Of a stretch of 64,000 bases of DNA, positions 55,673-63,950 are shown one piece after another. The position numbers and the translations under genes are program-made. The notes under the pieces were generated by a model, which saw only the letters and a list, made by a program, of their open reading frames with translations, was not told where the DNA came from and ran no database searches. Origin of the DNA: an uncultured Roseovarius sp. (GTDB lineage: Bacteria > Pseudomonadota > Alphaproteobacteria > Rhodobacterales > Rhodobacteraceae); NCBI GenBank assembly GCA_947499555.1, contig CANMOU010000001.1, forward strand, positions 1,178,001 through 1,242,000, written 5' to 3'. Numbering within the stretch: the first letter of the stretch is position 1; each line of letters begins with the position of its first letter.

Positions 55673-56202
55673 GAAACATGACCTCCGAATTGATCAGGCG
55701 ATCGACGAAAATCATTGGGCAAAAGTTCATCTTTCCAAGGCAGGTAATCGGCCTTGAAATGGATTGTCGCCCCGGGTTCGTTTTCACCAAGTAAAAGACA
55801 TCGCGAAGCCGCCGCCTTGGTTCGGGGGCCAGGCTTAAACCGCGCGGCCCCCTTCAGACGCACACCCTCGTCTGAACTTTCCAAGGCGAAATACCCATCG
55901 CCACCAATAAACGTACCCTTTGGCTCGTATCCATCAGGAACCACCTGCTCCACGATGAAAATTTCCAGACCATCTGGTCCCTGCGAGATGAGCGTTGCGC
56001 ACATTTCAAGGTCGGGAGAAAGCCCTTGCGGAGCTTCACTCTCAAGCCCCGTGCACGCGCCGGCATTGGAGACGCTTAAAAATGTATTTTCCCCCCCAGA
56101 TCTTGATACAATCAGATACTCGCTACGCTCACTTATGATCGTTTGGGGATGCAAAAAGCTTGCCACGGCACGCCGGTTTTGCATGGCAATACAAAAAGTC
56201 AC
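55669..56202 (-). CDS. Unknown 177-residue protein, first gene of the protease operon
   Basis: Predicted start GTG 56202, 9 nt after GGAGGA; a longer frame without a ribosome site begins at 56274. No signal peptide and no recognised domain. It has a beta-rich look: FLHPQTIISERSEYLIVSRS, then EIFIVEQVVPDGYEPKG and GYFALESSDEGVRLKGAARF. The FIGGDGYFAL segment could be a small sandwich fold. Its stop overlaps the regulator start (ATGA), so it is coupled to it. Confidence 0.65.
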   Translation of the reverse strand: MTFCIAMQNRRAVASFLHPQTIISERSEYLIVSRSGGENTFLSVSNAGACTGLESEAPQGLSPDLEMCATLISQGPDGLEIFIVEQVVPDGYEPKGTFIGGDGYFALESSDEGVRLKGAARFKPGPRTKAAASRCLLLGENEPGATIHFKADYLPWKDELLPNDFRRSPDQFGGHVS

Positions 56203-56252
56203 TCTTAAAAATCCTCCTCTCTCACCTCGCAGGGTAGCTCCAGAATGCACCC

Positions 56253-56294
56253 AGTATGTAAGCGAGGCGTTCAAGGCCGCGTTAAAGAAGCGTT
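56253..56294 (-). promoter_or_regulatory. Candidate SARP operator and promoter of the protease operon
   Basis: On the minus strand, AACGC occurs three times (plus-strand GCGTT at 56290-56294, 56279-56283 and 56267-56271), spaced 11 and 12 bp. The last box ends 8 bp before CATACT (56253-56258), a -10-like hexamer about 50 bp upstream of the GTG start. SARP activators bind such direct repeats one helical turn apart, 8 bp from the -10. Assignment to the adjacent regulator is inference. Confidence 0.5.
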
Positions 56295-56301
56295 AAAAAA
56301 C

Positions 56302-56328
56302 AAAATAAAGTTAAATATTGTTTATTTT
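56302..56328. promoter_or_regulatory. AT-rich inverted repeat in divergent promoter region
   Basis: AAAATAAA and TTTATTTT are separated by 11 bp inside an A/T-rich stretch between the leftward operon and the haloperoxidase gene. It may be an operator or a melting site. The rest of the 308-bp region to ATG 56511 contains small hairpins (ACGCA / TGCGT near 56390) and the strong ribosome site GGAGG at 56498, but no gene. Confidence 0.35.
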
Positions 56329-56510
56329 CAAAACTTTACATCTCGTTGCGAGGATGATTCACCGAAAAACGCCTGAAATTTTTTACGCATTTTTGCGTGC
56401 TGTCCCCCGGTTTACCTAACGGCAGCCTGACGGGGCTCGCGCAGTCTGACGTCGTGGGTGGCTGAAACCACGCGTTCATACGCGTCATTTAAGAGGTGGA
56501 GGTATATTTT

Positions 56511-58589
56511 ATGAAGTTACCATTTTCAGAACCGTTTCTGGCTGGCTCGGGCCGCGCCCGTAAAGCCAAAGAGTTGCGTGATCTTGCAACCGAAGTCTCG
56601 CGTCTTGCGCCACAGGCGCTCACGCGGACAAATCAGGAAGAAGTTGATCACGCGCCGAAATACCCCGCGAATTTCACCAAGGGTCTGGCGCATGATGAAT
56701 ATGGCGTCCTTGACGAGCAGAATGACTATGCCTGTCTTGTGGAGGCAATCAACTCGCCCAATCCAGGCGATTTTGACAAACGTATCGTGCGCTTTTTCGA
56801 TGAGTTTGATTGCCAGCCTCTGGATCGCAACCACAAACCGCTAAAGGATAAACAGGGCAAGCCTGTCAAGACCGGATGGCGCGGGTGGGAAAGCCCAAGA
56901 GCCGGACATGTGTTCGAGCTTCAGGGCCCTGATGCCGGCGCCGTCGGCATGGCCCCTGCCCCTCGGGTGAGCACACACGAACTGGCGGCAGAAATGGCCG
57001 AGGTTTATGGCCTTGCGCTTTTGCGGGACGTGCCATTCACCGAGATCTGCGAGGGCAATGGCGACCGGCTGTGTGGTGATGATGCAAAACCGGCGAAGTT
57101 GAATGCCGATGAGGTTGCATCCCTGATCGCAGGCATGGAGTTCTTCTCGGCCTCCGACGACAGCATGGATCAGTTTTCGCGCAACCGGCGAGATGCCCGG
57201 CTCATTGGCGGGCCCATCACGGCGGAAACGGCCTTTCGCGGCTCAACAGTGGGCGCGATGGACGGGCCGTATATTTCGCAGTTCATGCTGATCGGATCGG
57301 ATTCCCGCGCAGGCGGCAATCCCGGCGCTGGCGTCTCGAATTTCCCCGACCTCAACGCAGGCTGGGATTTCCGCGACGGCTTCATTCAATATGGCACGCA
57401 AGCCATTGATCAAAGGGGGCAAACCGCCAAGCCCTGTCTGGATTACATGACAGACTGGCCGGCGTGGCGAGATGTCCAGAACGGCGCGAATTTCGGCGGG
57501 CTCGACGTCTATGAGCCTCAGCGCCGGTTCATAACCACGCCGCGGGATTTGGCCACTTATGTGCATTTCGATCAGCTCTATCAGGCCTATTTGAATGCGG
57601 CTTTGCTGTTGTTGTCGATGAATGCGCCGCGATCCAAGGGCTTTCCCGAGCCGTCGTTTTCGGGTCACCGCACAGATTTCGCAACTTTTGGCGGGCCACA
57701 CATCCTGTCCTTGGTTTGCGAGATCGCCACACGGTGCCTCAAGGCCGTCCGGCGGCAGAAGTTCAACTATCATCGCCGGGCACGTCCCGAGGCGATGGGC
57801 GGACGGCTTACGCTGGCTTGTGCGGATCACCTCGACAAGCTGGGTTGTGCAGGTCCGGGCTTCGCAGAGATGCTGGATCAAATTCCCGATGATCTTCTGC
57901 ATGCCGTGATCCATCACAACAAGGATCAAAACAGCACCGCGATGAAAAAGATGCGCCGCCTGGCCTGCAAGCACAAAGGGGCCGGCCTGCCCAAGGGGAT
58001 CGACGAGCATTGCAACCTGCTCTTGCCGATGGCCTTCCCTGAAGGCAGCCCCATGCACCCTGCCTATGGCGCAGGCCACGCAACGGTGGCTGGCGGGTGC
58101 GTGACCGTGCTCAAGGCCTTCTTCGAGATGTTTGAAGACTGTGACAGCAAGGTCGAGCGCAAGCTGACATTCTGTGACGACCACGGTCGGGAAAAGCCGA
58201 TCCGCTACGTGCCAAATGGCGACGGGTCATGCCTAATCCAGGACCCCAAGTCGCAGAATGCGCTGACAGTGCAAGGTGAGTTGGACAAGCTCGCCGCCAA
58301 TATCTCGATCGGGCGAAATATGGCCGGTGTGCATTACTACTCGGACTATTACGACAGTCTGCGCATGGGCGAACGGGTCGCTGTGGGTCTCTTGATGGAG
58401 CAGAGCCCAACATATGTCGAACCTGTCGATATGTCCTTCACCAGCTTCGATGGCGATCACATTCGGATTTCCGGCGCTGCCGGGTCCGCGCCATCCATTT
58501 CCATCCTCGACCAGTCTGGCAGTCCTGTACAGCTGGCTGACTGGTGCCTTCGCCATGTGAGTGGGGCGGAGGCCATGGAGGATCTGTAG
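56511..58589 (+). CDS. Vanadium-dependent haloperoxidase homologue
   Basis: A 692-residue protein of the algal/bacterial vanadium bromoperoxidase type, which oxidises halides with H2O2. Vanadate-binding residues align with the Corallina enzyme: Lys417 and Arg425 (KFNYHRRARPEAMGG), HPAYGAGHATVAGG with Gly522-His523, and Arg602/His608 (GRNMAGVHYYSDYYD). The serine normally before Gly-His is Ala521. No signal peptide is seen. The start is ATG 56511, 8 nt after GGAGG. It faces away from the SARP/protease operon and ends at a strong terminator. Confidence 0.87.
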   Translation: MKLPFSEPFLAGSGRARKAKELRDLATEVSRLAPQALTRTNQEEVDHAPKYPANFTKGLAHDEYGVLDEQNDYACLVEAINSPNPGDFDKRIVRFFDEFDCQPLDRNHKPLKDKQGKPVKTGWRGWESPRAGHVFELQGPDAGAVGMAPAPRVSTHELAAEMAEVYGLALLRDVPFTEICEGNGDRLCGDDAKPAKLNADEVASLIAGMEFFSASDDSMDQFSRNRRDARLIGGPITAETAFRGSTVGAMDGPYISQFMLIGSDSRAGGNPGAGVSNFPDLNAGWDFRDGFIQYGTQAIDQRGQTAKPCLDYMTDWPAWRDVQNGANFGGLDVYEPQRRFITTPRDLATYVHFDQLYQAYLNAALLLLSMNAPRSKGFPEPSFSGHRTDFATFGGPHILSLVCEIATRCLKAVRRQKFNYHRRARPEAMGGRLTLACADHLDKLGCAGPGFAEMLDQIPDDLLHAVIHHNKDQNSTAMKKMRRLACKHKGAGLPKGIDEHCNLLLPMAFPEGSPMHPAYGAGHATVAGGCVTVLKAFFEMFEDCDSKVERKLTFCDDHGREKPIRYVPNGDGSCLIQDPKSQNALTVQGELDKLAANISIGRNMAGVHYYSDYYDSLRMGERVAVGLLMEQSPTYVEPVDMSFTSFDGDHIRISGAAGSAPSISILDQSGSPVQLADWCLRHVSGAEAMEDL

Positions 58590-58614
58590 CAGCATAGTCC
58601 TTCGTTGCTACAGC

Positions 58615-58659
58615 GTAGCCCTGCCTCCTGTTCCCGTGAGGCGGGGCTACTTTCTTTCC
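58615..58659 (+). terminator. Terminator after the haloperoxidase gene
   Basis: A 13-bp stem, GTAGCCCTGCCTC / GAGGCGGGGCTAC with one G-T pair and a 10-nt loop, is followed by TTTCTTTCC, 26 bp beyond the stop. A smaller hairpin (GTAGCA / TGCTAC, 58586-58611) overlaps the stop codon itself. It lies between two convergent genes. Confidence 0.85.
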
Positions 58660-58688
58660 GGATCAGGGATGTGCAAGGCTCTCCCGCC

Positions 58689-60092
58689 CTACTCCGCCGC
58701 TTGCGCGTCTGCGCCCTCAGTCTTCGCCAAAGGCAGGTCAACGAAGAAGATCGTGCCTTCTCCCTTGACACTCTCATAGTAGAGGGCACCTTTGAAATGC
58801 TCGACCATTTCACGAGAGATGTTCATGCCAAGGCCCGTGCCGCCCACCTGGCGTCGGTCAGAGGAATCTAGCTGACTGAAACGGCCAAAAACCTTGTCTT
58901 CTGATCCTTCGGGGATACCAGCGCCGGTGTCGCGCACAAAGATCGACACCCGGTCTTCCATCTTCTTGCACCCGATCGCAACGCTGTCGCCCTTGTGTGA
59001 GAATTTCACAGCGTTCGAAATCACATTCGACAGCACCTGCATCAGACGCATTTCATCGGCTTCAACAAAGAGCCAGGGTTTCTCGTCCATTTCCGGCACA
59101 AGTGTCACCTCATGCCCATTTGCAAAACCAGTGTTTCCCTCAATCGCATCAAGAAGCAGGCCCTGCACATTCAGCATTTCCATCTGATAGCTCATTTCGC
59201 CTGCTTCAAGCTTCTGCAGGTCAAGAACATCATCAATCAGGCTGCGCAAGCGATCACTGTTTTTGCCCGCGGTCTCCAAGACCTGTTTCATGCTGTCTGG
59301 AATTGGGCCCAAAGCGCCTGTGTTCAACAAATCAAGTGAGACCTTGATTGACGTCAGCGGCGTGCGCAATTCGTGGCTTACGGTCGAGACAAATTGCGAT
59401 TTGACCTGGTAGGCCGCCTTGGTGCGTTCATGCTCCTTTCGAAGCGTTTCAAGATGCGCGAGGTTCTTCCGGTAAAGCTTCAGGAACACAACCGAGCAGT
59501 CGATCAGGAAGTACATCACGAAAATGACCGTGAAGAATTGCAGCCAAAGATCTGATGTCAGCGGCGGACGCTCAACCCAAAGGTCGCGCACCACGATGAT
59601 GACAAACGAGATCCCGTACAGGGCCAGGCGAATGGCCAGTGCCCAGACAAGTTGGTGGTTGTTCATTGCTGCAAAGAGAGCCGCAGCAAAGAGGAAGAAG
59701 AGCGGCGTAAAATGCCCGCCCGTTTCCTGACTGAATGCCACCGTTATGGCATAGATACAGATCGCCAGTGAACTCAGAACCGTGTTCACCAGAATCCAAA
59801 ACAGACTGAGATTAATGGCGCTGCGTTGGTGAACCTTCAGTTCGGCAACCTTGCGCGCAAGAACGATGTCCTGCACCTCGAAAAACAGGATGAGCACGTA
59901 AAATAGGAACGCGTTCATTGGATCGAAGTAGAACGCCGTCAAAAGCGTGGCTGATAAGAAAATTGCCTGCCTTTGCCAAATTAGCGCAAAGGCCATAGCC
60001 GTATAATCTTTCAGGTTCTGAAGAAGCTGATCCTGTGGATCAATTTCTTCCGGGCTTTCCGCCGTTGCCTGTTTGACTTCAAGGAGTGCCAT
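58689..60092 (-). CDS. Membrane sensor histidine kinase
   Basis: A 467-residue kinase. Six hydrophobic helices (about residues 35-205) form the sensor without a large periplasmic loop, followed by a coiled linker (LYRKNLAHLETLRKEHERTK). The HisKA phospho-acceptor is in STVSHELRTPLTSIKVSLDL (His about 241), and the HATPase_c domain has N, G1 and G2 boxes (SNVISNAVKFSHKG, RDTGAGIPEG, GGTGLGMNIS). The response regulator at 61838 is the likely partner, though a P450 gene lies between. Signal unknown. Confidence 0.92.
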   Translation of the reverse strand: MALLEVKQATAESPEEIDPQDQLLQNLKDYTAMAFALIWQRQAIFLSATLLTAFYFDPMNAFLFYVLILFFEVQDIVLARKVAELKVHQRSAINLSLFWILVNTVLSSLAICIYAITVAFSQETGGHFTPLFFLFAAALFAAMNNHQLVWALAIRLALYGISFVIIVVRDLWVERPPLTSDLWLQFFTVIFVMYFLIDCSVVFLKLYRKNLAHLETLRKEHERTKAAYQVKSQFVSTVSHELRTPLTSIKVSLDLLNTGALGPIPDSMKQVLETAGKNSDRLRSLIDDVLDLQKLEAGEMSYQMEMLNVQGLLLDAIEGNTGFANGHEVTLVPEMDEKPWLFVEADEMRLMQVLSNVISNAVKFSHKGDSVAIGCKKMEDRVSIFVRDTGAGIPEGSEDKVFGRFSQLDSSDRRQVGGTGLGMNISREMVEHFKGALYYESVKGEGTIFFVDLPLAKTEGADAQAAE

Positions 60093-60435
60093 GCCACCAC
60101 GCCTGATTGCTCTGTCTCACAGGCGTGTTTTCACAGATTTTGGCTAAGAATGGGTCCGTATTCCGGTGAGATTTGGGCAATCTTTTAATCAAACTTTACC
60201 GGATGAGCTTCACATGTGGTTCAGTAAATGGAAAAATAGATGAAGATTGGCCTTCAAGCCATTGTAAATTATACCCTTTATTCTTCAGAAATTTCGTTAA
60301 CAGGATGTCTTGCCAGAAACCCTTGATCTGATACGCTGCCCGATGGTGGGATGGTTCCCGCACGGATTTGTGCGGCCTAACGTGGTGTGGCAATGGTACA
60401 ATTCCAGCGCGCAATTTCAGCTCAAGACGCAACAG
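60093..60435. other. Intergenic region without visible gene
   Basis: 343 bp between the divergent histidine kinase and P450 genes. It is A/T-richer than its surroundings and contains an interrupted inverted repeat TCCGGT...ACCGGA (about 60161-60202) that could be part of a regulatory site. I see no convincing small gene, RNA or lux-box-like palindrome. Confidence 0.6.
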
Positions 60436-61806
60436 ATGACTGACATCGTGAAAACAGAACGCGCCCCAGGCACGGCGCAACCCGCTGTTTTGCCAATCAA
60501 GGCTCAACTTGCCGAGGCACCGGTTGGCCTGCTGAAATTCGCCAAACTGGCCGGGCGCAACATGCTTGAGGTCATCCCTATTGAGACGACCACTCAGACC
60601 TACCTCAAAGGCCCGCTGAACATTCATTACATCTGCGATCCCGAGATCATCACTGAGCTTCTCGTGGGCGAAGGGCGACGGTTCCCCAAGGCGCAGTTCA
60701 CAAAGGACATTCTCGGCTCGGCCGTTGGCAATTCCATGATGCTGTCGGAAGGCGAAAAATGGAAAGCGCAGCGTCGCCGATACTCGCCGCTTTTTGCCGC
60801 GCGCAACCTGCCCTTGCTGTCGCAGCACTTTGCCGAAACCGGCAAGGAAATTGCCGCCTCGCTCCGCGAGGGCTCGGGCCTTGTCGACGTGGCACAAATG
60901 GCGCCCGCCGCGACGCTTACCAATATCTCGCGGGTCATCTTTTCGGGCAATGAAGAGGTCAGCGCCGAACAGATCCGTGTCGGGCTGCGAAATTACTTCG
61001 AATATATTTCAGAGCTTTCGCTTTTTGACGTGATGGGCCTGCCTTCTTGGCTTCCGCGCAAGAAATGGTTCAAGAGCAAGGCCCCCGTGACCGATATGCG
61101 CGCACTTGCCCGTCAGGTCATCGAAAGCCGCCGCGCCGAGAGCCGTCCGATACCGCTGGATTTCCTTGACCTGATGATCGCAGCGCTCGAAGAGGATTTC
61201 GAGGATATCGAGACCACGGTCGACAACCTTCTGACTTTCGTTGTGGCCGGCCACGAGACATCGGCCAATGCTCTGGCATGGGGGGCGTATCTTCTGGCGC
61301 TGCATCCGGACGTCCAGAACGCCGTCCGTCAAGAGATTACCGATATCTCGCCGGATGAACCGATCACGTTTGACGATATCCAGAAGATGCCGCTTCTGCG
61401 CGCGCATACGAAAGAAACGCTTCGCCTGTATCCATCAGCCGCGTTTTTCGCCCGCGATGCCGGGGCGGATATCACCATCAAGGGCATCAAGTTTGCAAAG
61501 GGCGACGCGCTTTTCTACCCGGTCTATTCCTTGCACCGCAACGAGGTGCTCTGGGAGGATCCGGACGCCTACAAACCCGAACGTTTCATGGGGGCACCGC
61601 TGCCTCGGGGGCAATACATCCCCTTTGGCGACGGCCCACGCGTCTGTATCGGCGCACAATATGCCGAGGCGGAGATGATGGTGCTGATGGCATCGATTTT
61701 GCGCGGGGTGGCTTTTGATATTGGCGATGCGCCGATCCCACGCCCGGTTCTGACCTTCACGATGCGGGCTGGTGGGCCAATTATGCTTCGCACTCGTCCC
61801 GTCTGA
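60436..61806 (+). CDS. Cytochrome P450
   Basis: A 456-residue soluble P450 monooxygenase. The I-helix is VVAGHETSANALAW (acid-Thr pair replaced by Glu-Thr), the ExxR motif is KETLRLYPSA, PERF is present, and the haem-thiolate loop is FGDGPRVCIGAQYAEAEM with Cys in place. No fused reductase, so it needs separate ferredoxin partners. I start at ATG 60436; the frame is open upstream to 60310 but without a ribosome site. Substrate unknown. Confidence 0.93.
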   Translation: MTDIVKTERAPGTAQPAVLPIKAQLAEAPVGLLKFAKLAGRNMLEVIPIETTTQTYLKGPLNIHYICDPEIITELLVGEGRRFPKAQFTKDILGSAVGNSMMLSEGEKWKAQRRRYSPLFAARNLPLLSQHFAETGKEIAASLREGSGLVDVAQMAPAATLTNISRVIFSGNEEVSAEQIRVGLRNYFEYISELSLFDVMGLPSWLPRKKWFKSKAPVTDMRALARQVIESRRAESRPIPLDFLDLMIAALEEDFEDIETTVDNLLTFVVAGHETSANALAWGAYLLALHPDVQNAVRQEITDISPDEPITFDDIQKMPLLRAHTKETLRLYPSAAFFARDAGADITIKGIKFAKGDALFYPVYSLHRNEVLWEDPDAYKPERFMGAPLPRGQYIPFGDGPRVCIGAQYAEAEMMVLMASILRGVAFDIGDAPIPRPVLTFTMRAGGPIMLRTRPV

Positions 61807-61812
61807 AGAAAA

Positions 61813-61830
61813 CGGGCCCCGCAGGGCCCG
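61813..61830 (-). terminator. Terminator of the response regulator gene
   Basis: CGGGCCC / GGGCCCG with a 4-nt loop. On the minus strand the stem is followed by a T-rich GTTTTCTTC, consistent with Rho-independent termination of the leftward response regulator gene; it may also help end the P450 transcript. Confidence 0.75.
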
Positions 61831-61837
61831 ATATCTG

Positions 61838-62983
61838 TTACTTCATCGAGAGATAGCTCTCTTCGCCGAAGAGCTCCATAAGCACGCGTTCATACATGCG
61901 CTTGCGCGGTTCGGTGCTACCTGTCGCGGCGACCTGCGCCTCGGTCTCAACACCCGACAGAACAGAGTTCTTCTCGCGCAGTTTCTCTTCCCGCTCTTCA
62001 ACGCTCGTCACAGCTCGGGAAAGCGCCGTGCCCGCCCCTGAACGGGAAAGCGAGCGCATCGAGATCGGCTCACCGACCAGAACGTGCACCCATGCAGCCG
62101 CATGACGTTCGCGCAGCATCACGCTGACGTAGTTGTTGAGCTTCTCTTCTGTCGGGAATTGGGCCGATGGCATTTCTTCATGCACCACGACAACAAAAAC
62201 GCCTTCCCCACGGTAGGAGAAGATGCAGTCAATCTCGGATGTCGCACTTTGAATGCAATGGGCAGTATCGTGGACAACACGGCGGAAACAGCCACAGCTT
62301 GTGATGTCATACAGGATCGACGCATCCTGCAACTTGATGGCCACCGCGTAGGAGTTGAACAGGCGACCACGCGACAATTGCCCGACATAGTTGTCAAACT
62401 CGACATAGCGCAGGCACCGGTCCGCATCATCGACCGTCAGCGGGTCTTCAAAGTTGAACTGCTGATTGTTCTCAAGCTCCTGCTTGAGGATTTTAACAGA
62501 GCGCAGGCTCTTTTCAGTCTTCAGGCGCTCTTTGACCAGTCGGCGGGCCGAATTCATTCGCCCACGCAGGTCCAGAAGGTCAAACGGCTTGCACACATAG
62601 TCGGTCGCACCCGCCATGAAGGCATCATCGACATAGCTCCGCTCGCTCATCGCAGTGAGCATGATGATCGGGGTTTCCGAATAGTCCGGCAAAGCCCGGA
62701 TGCCGCGCAACAAGACGATACCGTCGGTATCGGGCATCTGGATATCAAGAAGCAGACAATCAAACGGCGTGGTCGCAGCCTCGAGCGCGTCAATCGCACT
62801 CTCTGCCGAGTTGGCAACCGTCACGTTGTAGTTGTCGATTGTCGTCAATGCAGTCTTCAGCAGTTCAAGAATGCTCGGGTCGTCATCCACAACCAGCACC
62901 TTGAGTTGAGGGGTCTTTTGCGCGCGGTGCTCCAGTTTTTCCTGAAAGCGATCAGCGCCATTCTTTTCGTTTTCCATCGCCAT
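61838..62983 (-). CDS. Response regulator with probable degenerate GGDEF domain
   Basis: A 381-residue protein. The receiver domain (about 27-150) has the acidic pair VVDDDPS, the phospho-Asp in LLLDIQMPDTDG, Thr in IMLTAMS and Lys in VCKPFD. A helical linker precedes a domain (about 195-310) whose order of strands and the FSYRGEGVFVVVVHEE segment recall a GGDEF domain with the signature lost (RGEGVF for GGDEF). The C-terminal part is coiled. No DNA-binding domain is visible. It may answer the nearby histidine kinase. Confidence 0.83.
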   Translation of the reverse strand: MAMENEKNGADRFQEKLEHRAQKTPQLKVLVVDDDPSILELLKTALTTIDNYNVTVANSAESAIDALEAATTPFDCLLLDIQMPDTDGIVLLRGIRALPDYSETPIIMLTAMSERSYVDDAFMAGATDYVCKPFDLLDLRGRMNSARRLVKERLKTEKSLRSVKILKQELENNQQFNFEDPLTVDDADRCLRYVEFDNYVGQLSRGRLFNSYAVAIKLQDASILYDITSCGCFRRVVHDTAHCIQSATSEIDCIFSYRGEGVFVVVVHEEMPSAQFPTEEKLNNYVSVMLRERHAAAWVHVLVGEPISMRSLSRSGAGTALSRAVTSVEEREEKLREKNSVLSGVETEAQVAATGSTEPRKRMYERVLMELFGEESYLSMK

Positions 62984-63281
62984 TAGCCATTCTTGAGAAG
63001 CCTGTGATGGTGAATTGTTAGTTAAAGACTGGGTTGAGAGTGAGGCGCAAGCGGGGTCTGTTTTCGACCAGAGCGCCTTAATTCCGCCCTGTTTCGTTTT
63101 TTTGTTTCCTCTGGGAAAACAATAGGATGTAAAATTTCAGATTGGCGTGAGAACGGCGGGTAATCCGTCACCATGTCGGCACAAAACACTCTTTTTACGT
63201 GCTTTCGCGAATCCAGCGGGTTTGTGAAATGACCTGGTCCACGGCTTCCCGGATGCCGGCACGAAAAAGTGGAAACCGATG

Positions 63282-63950
63282 CTAGTGTTCGAGGCTTTGC
63301 GTGTTGAAGAGCACCGCCTGACTTTTGGTGCCTTCGATATCGAACTTGGCCCCTATCGGAGTTGCCGAGACATCAAGCCGCCTTGCCCAACGCGCCCAGA
63401 TATAGGGCACGATACCCAGGATAAAGAGCGCGCCCTCACTCTTGGCCCCATCATTCATGGCCCGGAAGAGCATGTTCTGCACCTCCAGACGGCGTTTCGA
63501 TGGCACATCGTCACTGATAAAGAACCGCGAAGCTTCCCAGATGCCTGCCTCTATCGGAGCTTTGAAGAAAAGCACATCTGTCGGCAGGTCCTGAAGAATG
63601 CCGCGCTGCGCGTCATTCAACATATAGGTGTAGACACCGCAGTTCGACGTTGTTGGTAAAAGCCGTACGCCACCAATGATCTCACCGTATTCGTGAAGAA
63701 CAACCCACCGGCACATCGGCGTGTCGTATTGATCAAACTCCATCCCGTCGGCCTGCGGCACATGCCATTTGAGGCGGTCAATGAAAATCTTTTTGCGCGC
63801 CTGCATGTACCGCAAGAGCAGATCACCATGCATATGCATCGTCGAAAAAGACATCACCGAAGTGCGAATATTTCCCAGTCCGGCGTCGGTCGGCAATGCG
63901 GGTTTGGGGGATGCAGGCTCTGGTTTGCGCGCAACAGCCTGCTCCATCAT
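63282..63950 (-). CDS. Acyl-homoserine-lactone synthase (LuxI family), start uncertain
   Basis: An autoinducer synthase that joins SAM with an acyl-ACP. Conserved residues are RKKIFIDRLKW (Arg, Phe, Trp), DGMEFDQYD, GGVRLLPTT and GIWEASRFFIS (Glu, Ser, Arg), the invariant LuxI set. The frame is still open at the right window edge, so the start may lie beyond it; ATGs at 63950 and 63854 are candidates, the latter giving a normal LuxI N-terminus. With 63950 or earlier there is a 30-residue Pro/Ala-rich extension. No LuxR partner is in view. Confidence 0.87.
   Translation of the reverse strand: MMEQAVARKPEPASPKPALPTDAGLGNIRTSVMSFSTMHMHGDLLLRYMQARKKIFIDRLKWHVPQADGMEFDQYDTPMCRWVVLHEYGEIIGGVRLLPTTSNCGVYTYMLNDAQRGILQDLPTDVLFFKAPIEAGIWEASRFFISDDVPSKRRLEVQNMLFRAMNDGAKSEGALFILGIVPYIWARWARRLDVSATPIGAKFDIEGTKSQAVLFNTQSLEH

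Noticed and set aside
51510-58689. Attachment-site repeat of the tRNA-Ser 3' end
   Set aside because: I looked for a second copy of the tRNA 3' end around the cassette and found none in the window.
60093-60435. lux-box-like operator upstream of the P450
   Set aside because: The only dyad (TCCGGT...ACCGGA) has wide spacing and does not fit the usual 18-20 bp lux-type palindrome.
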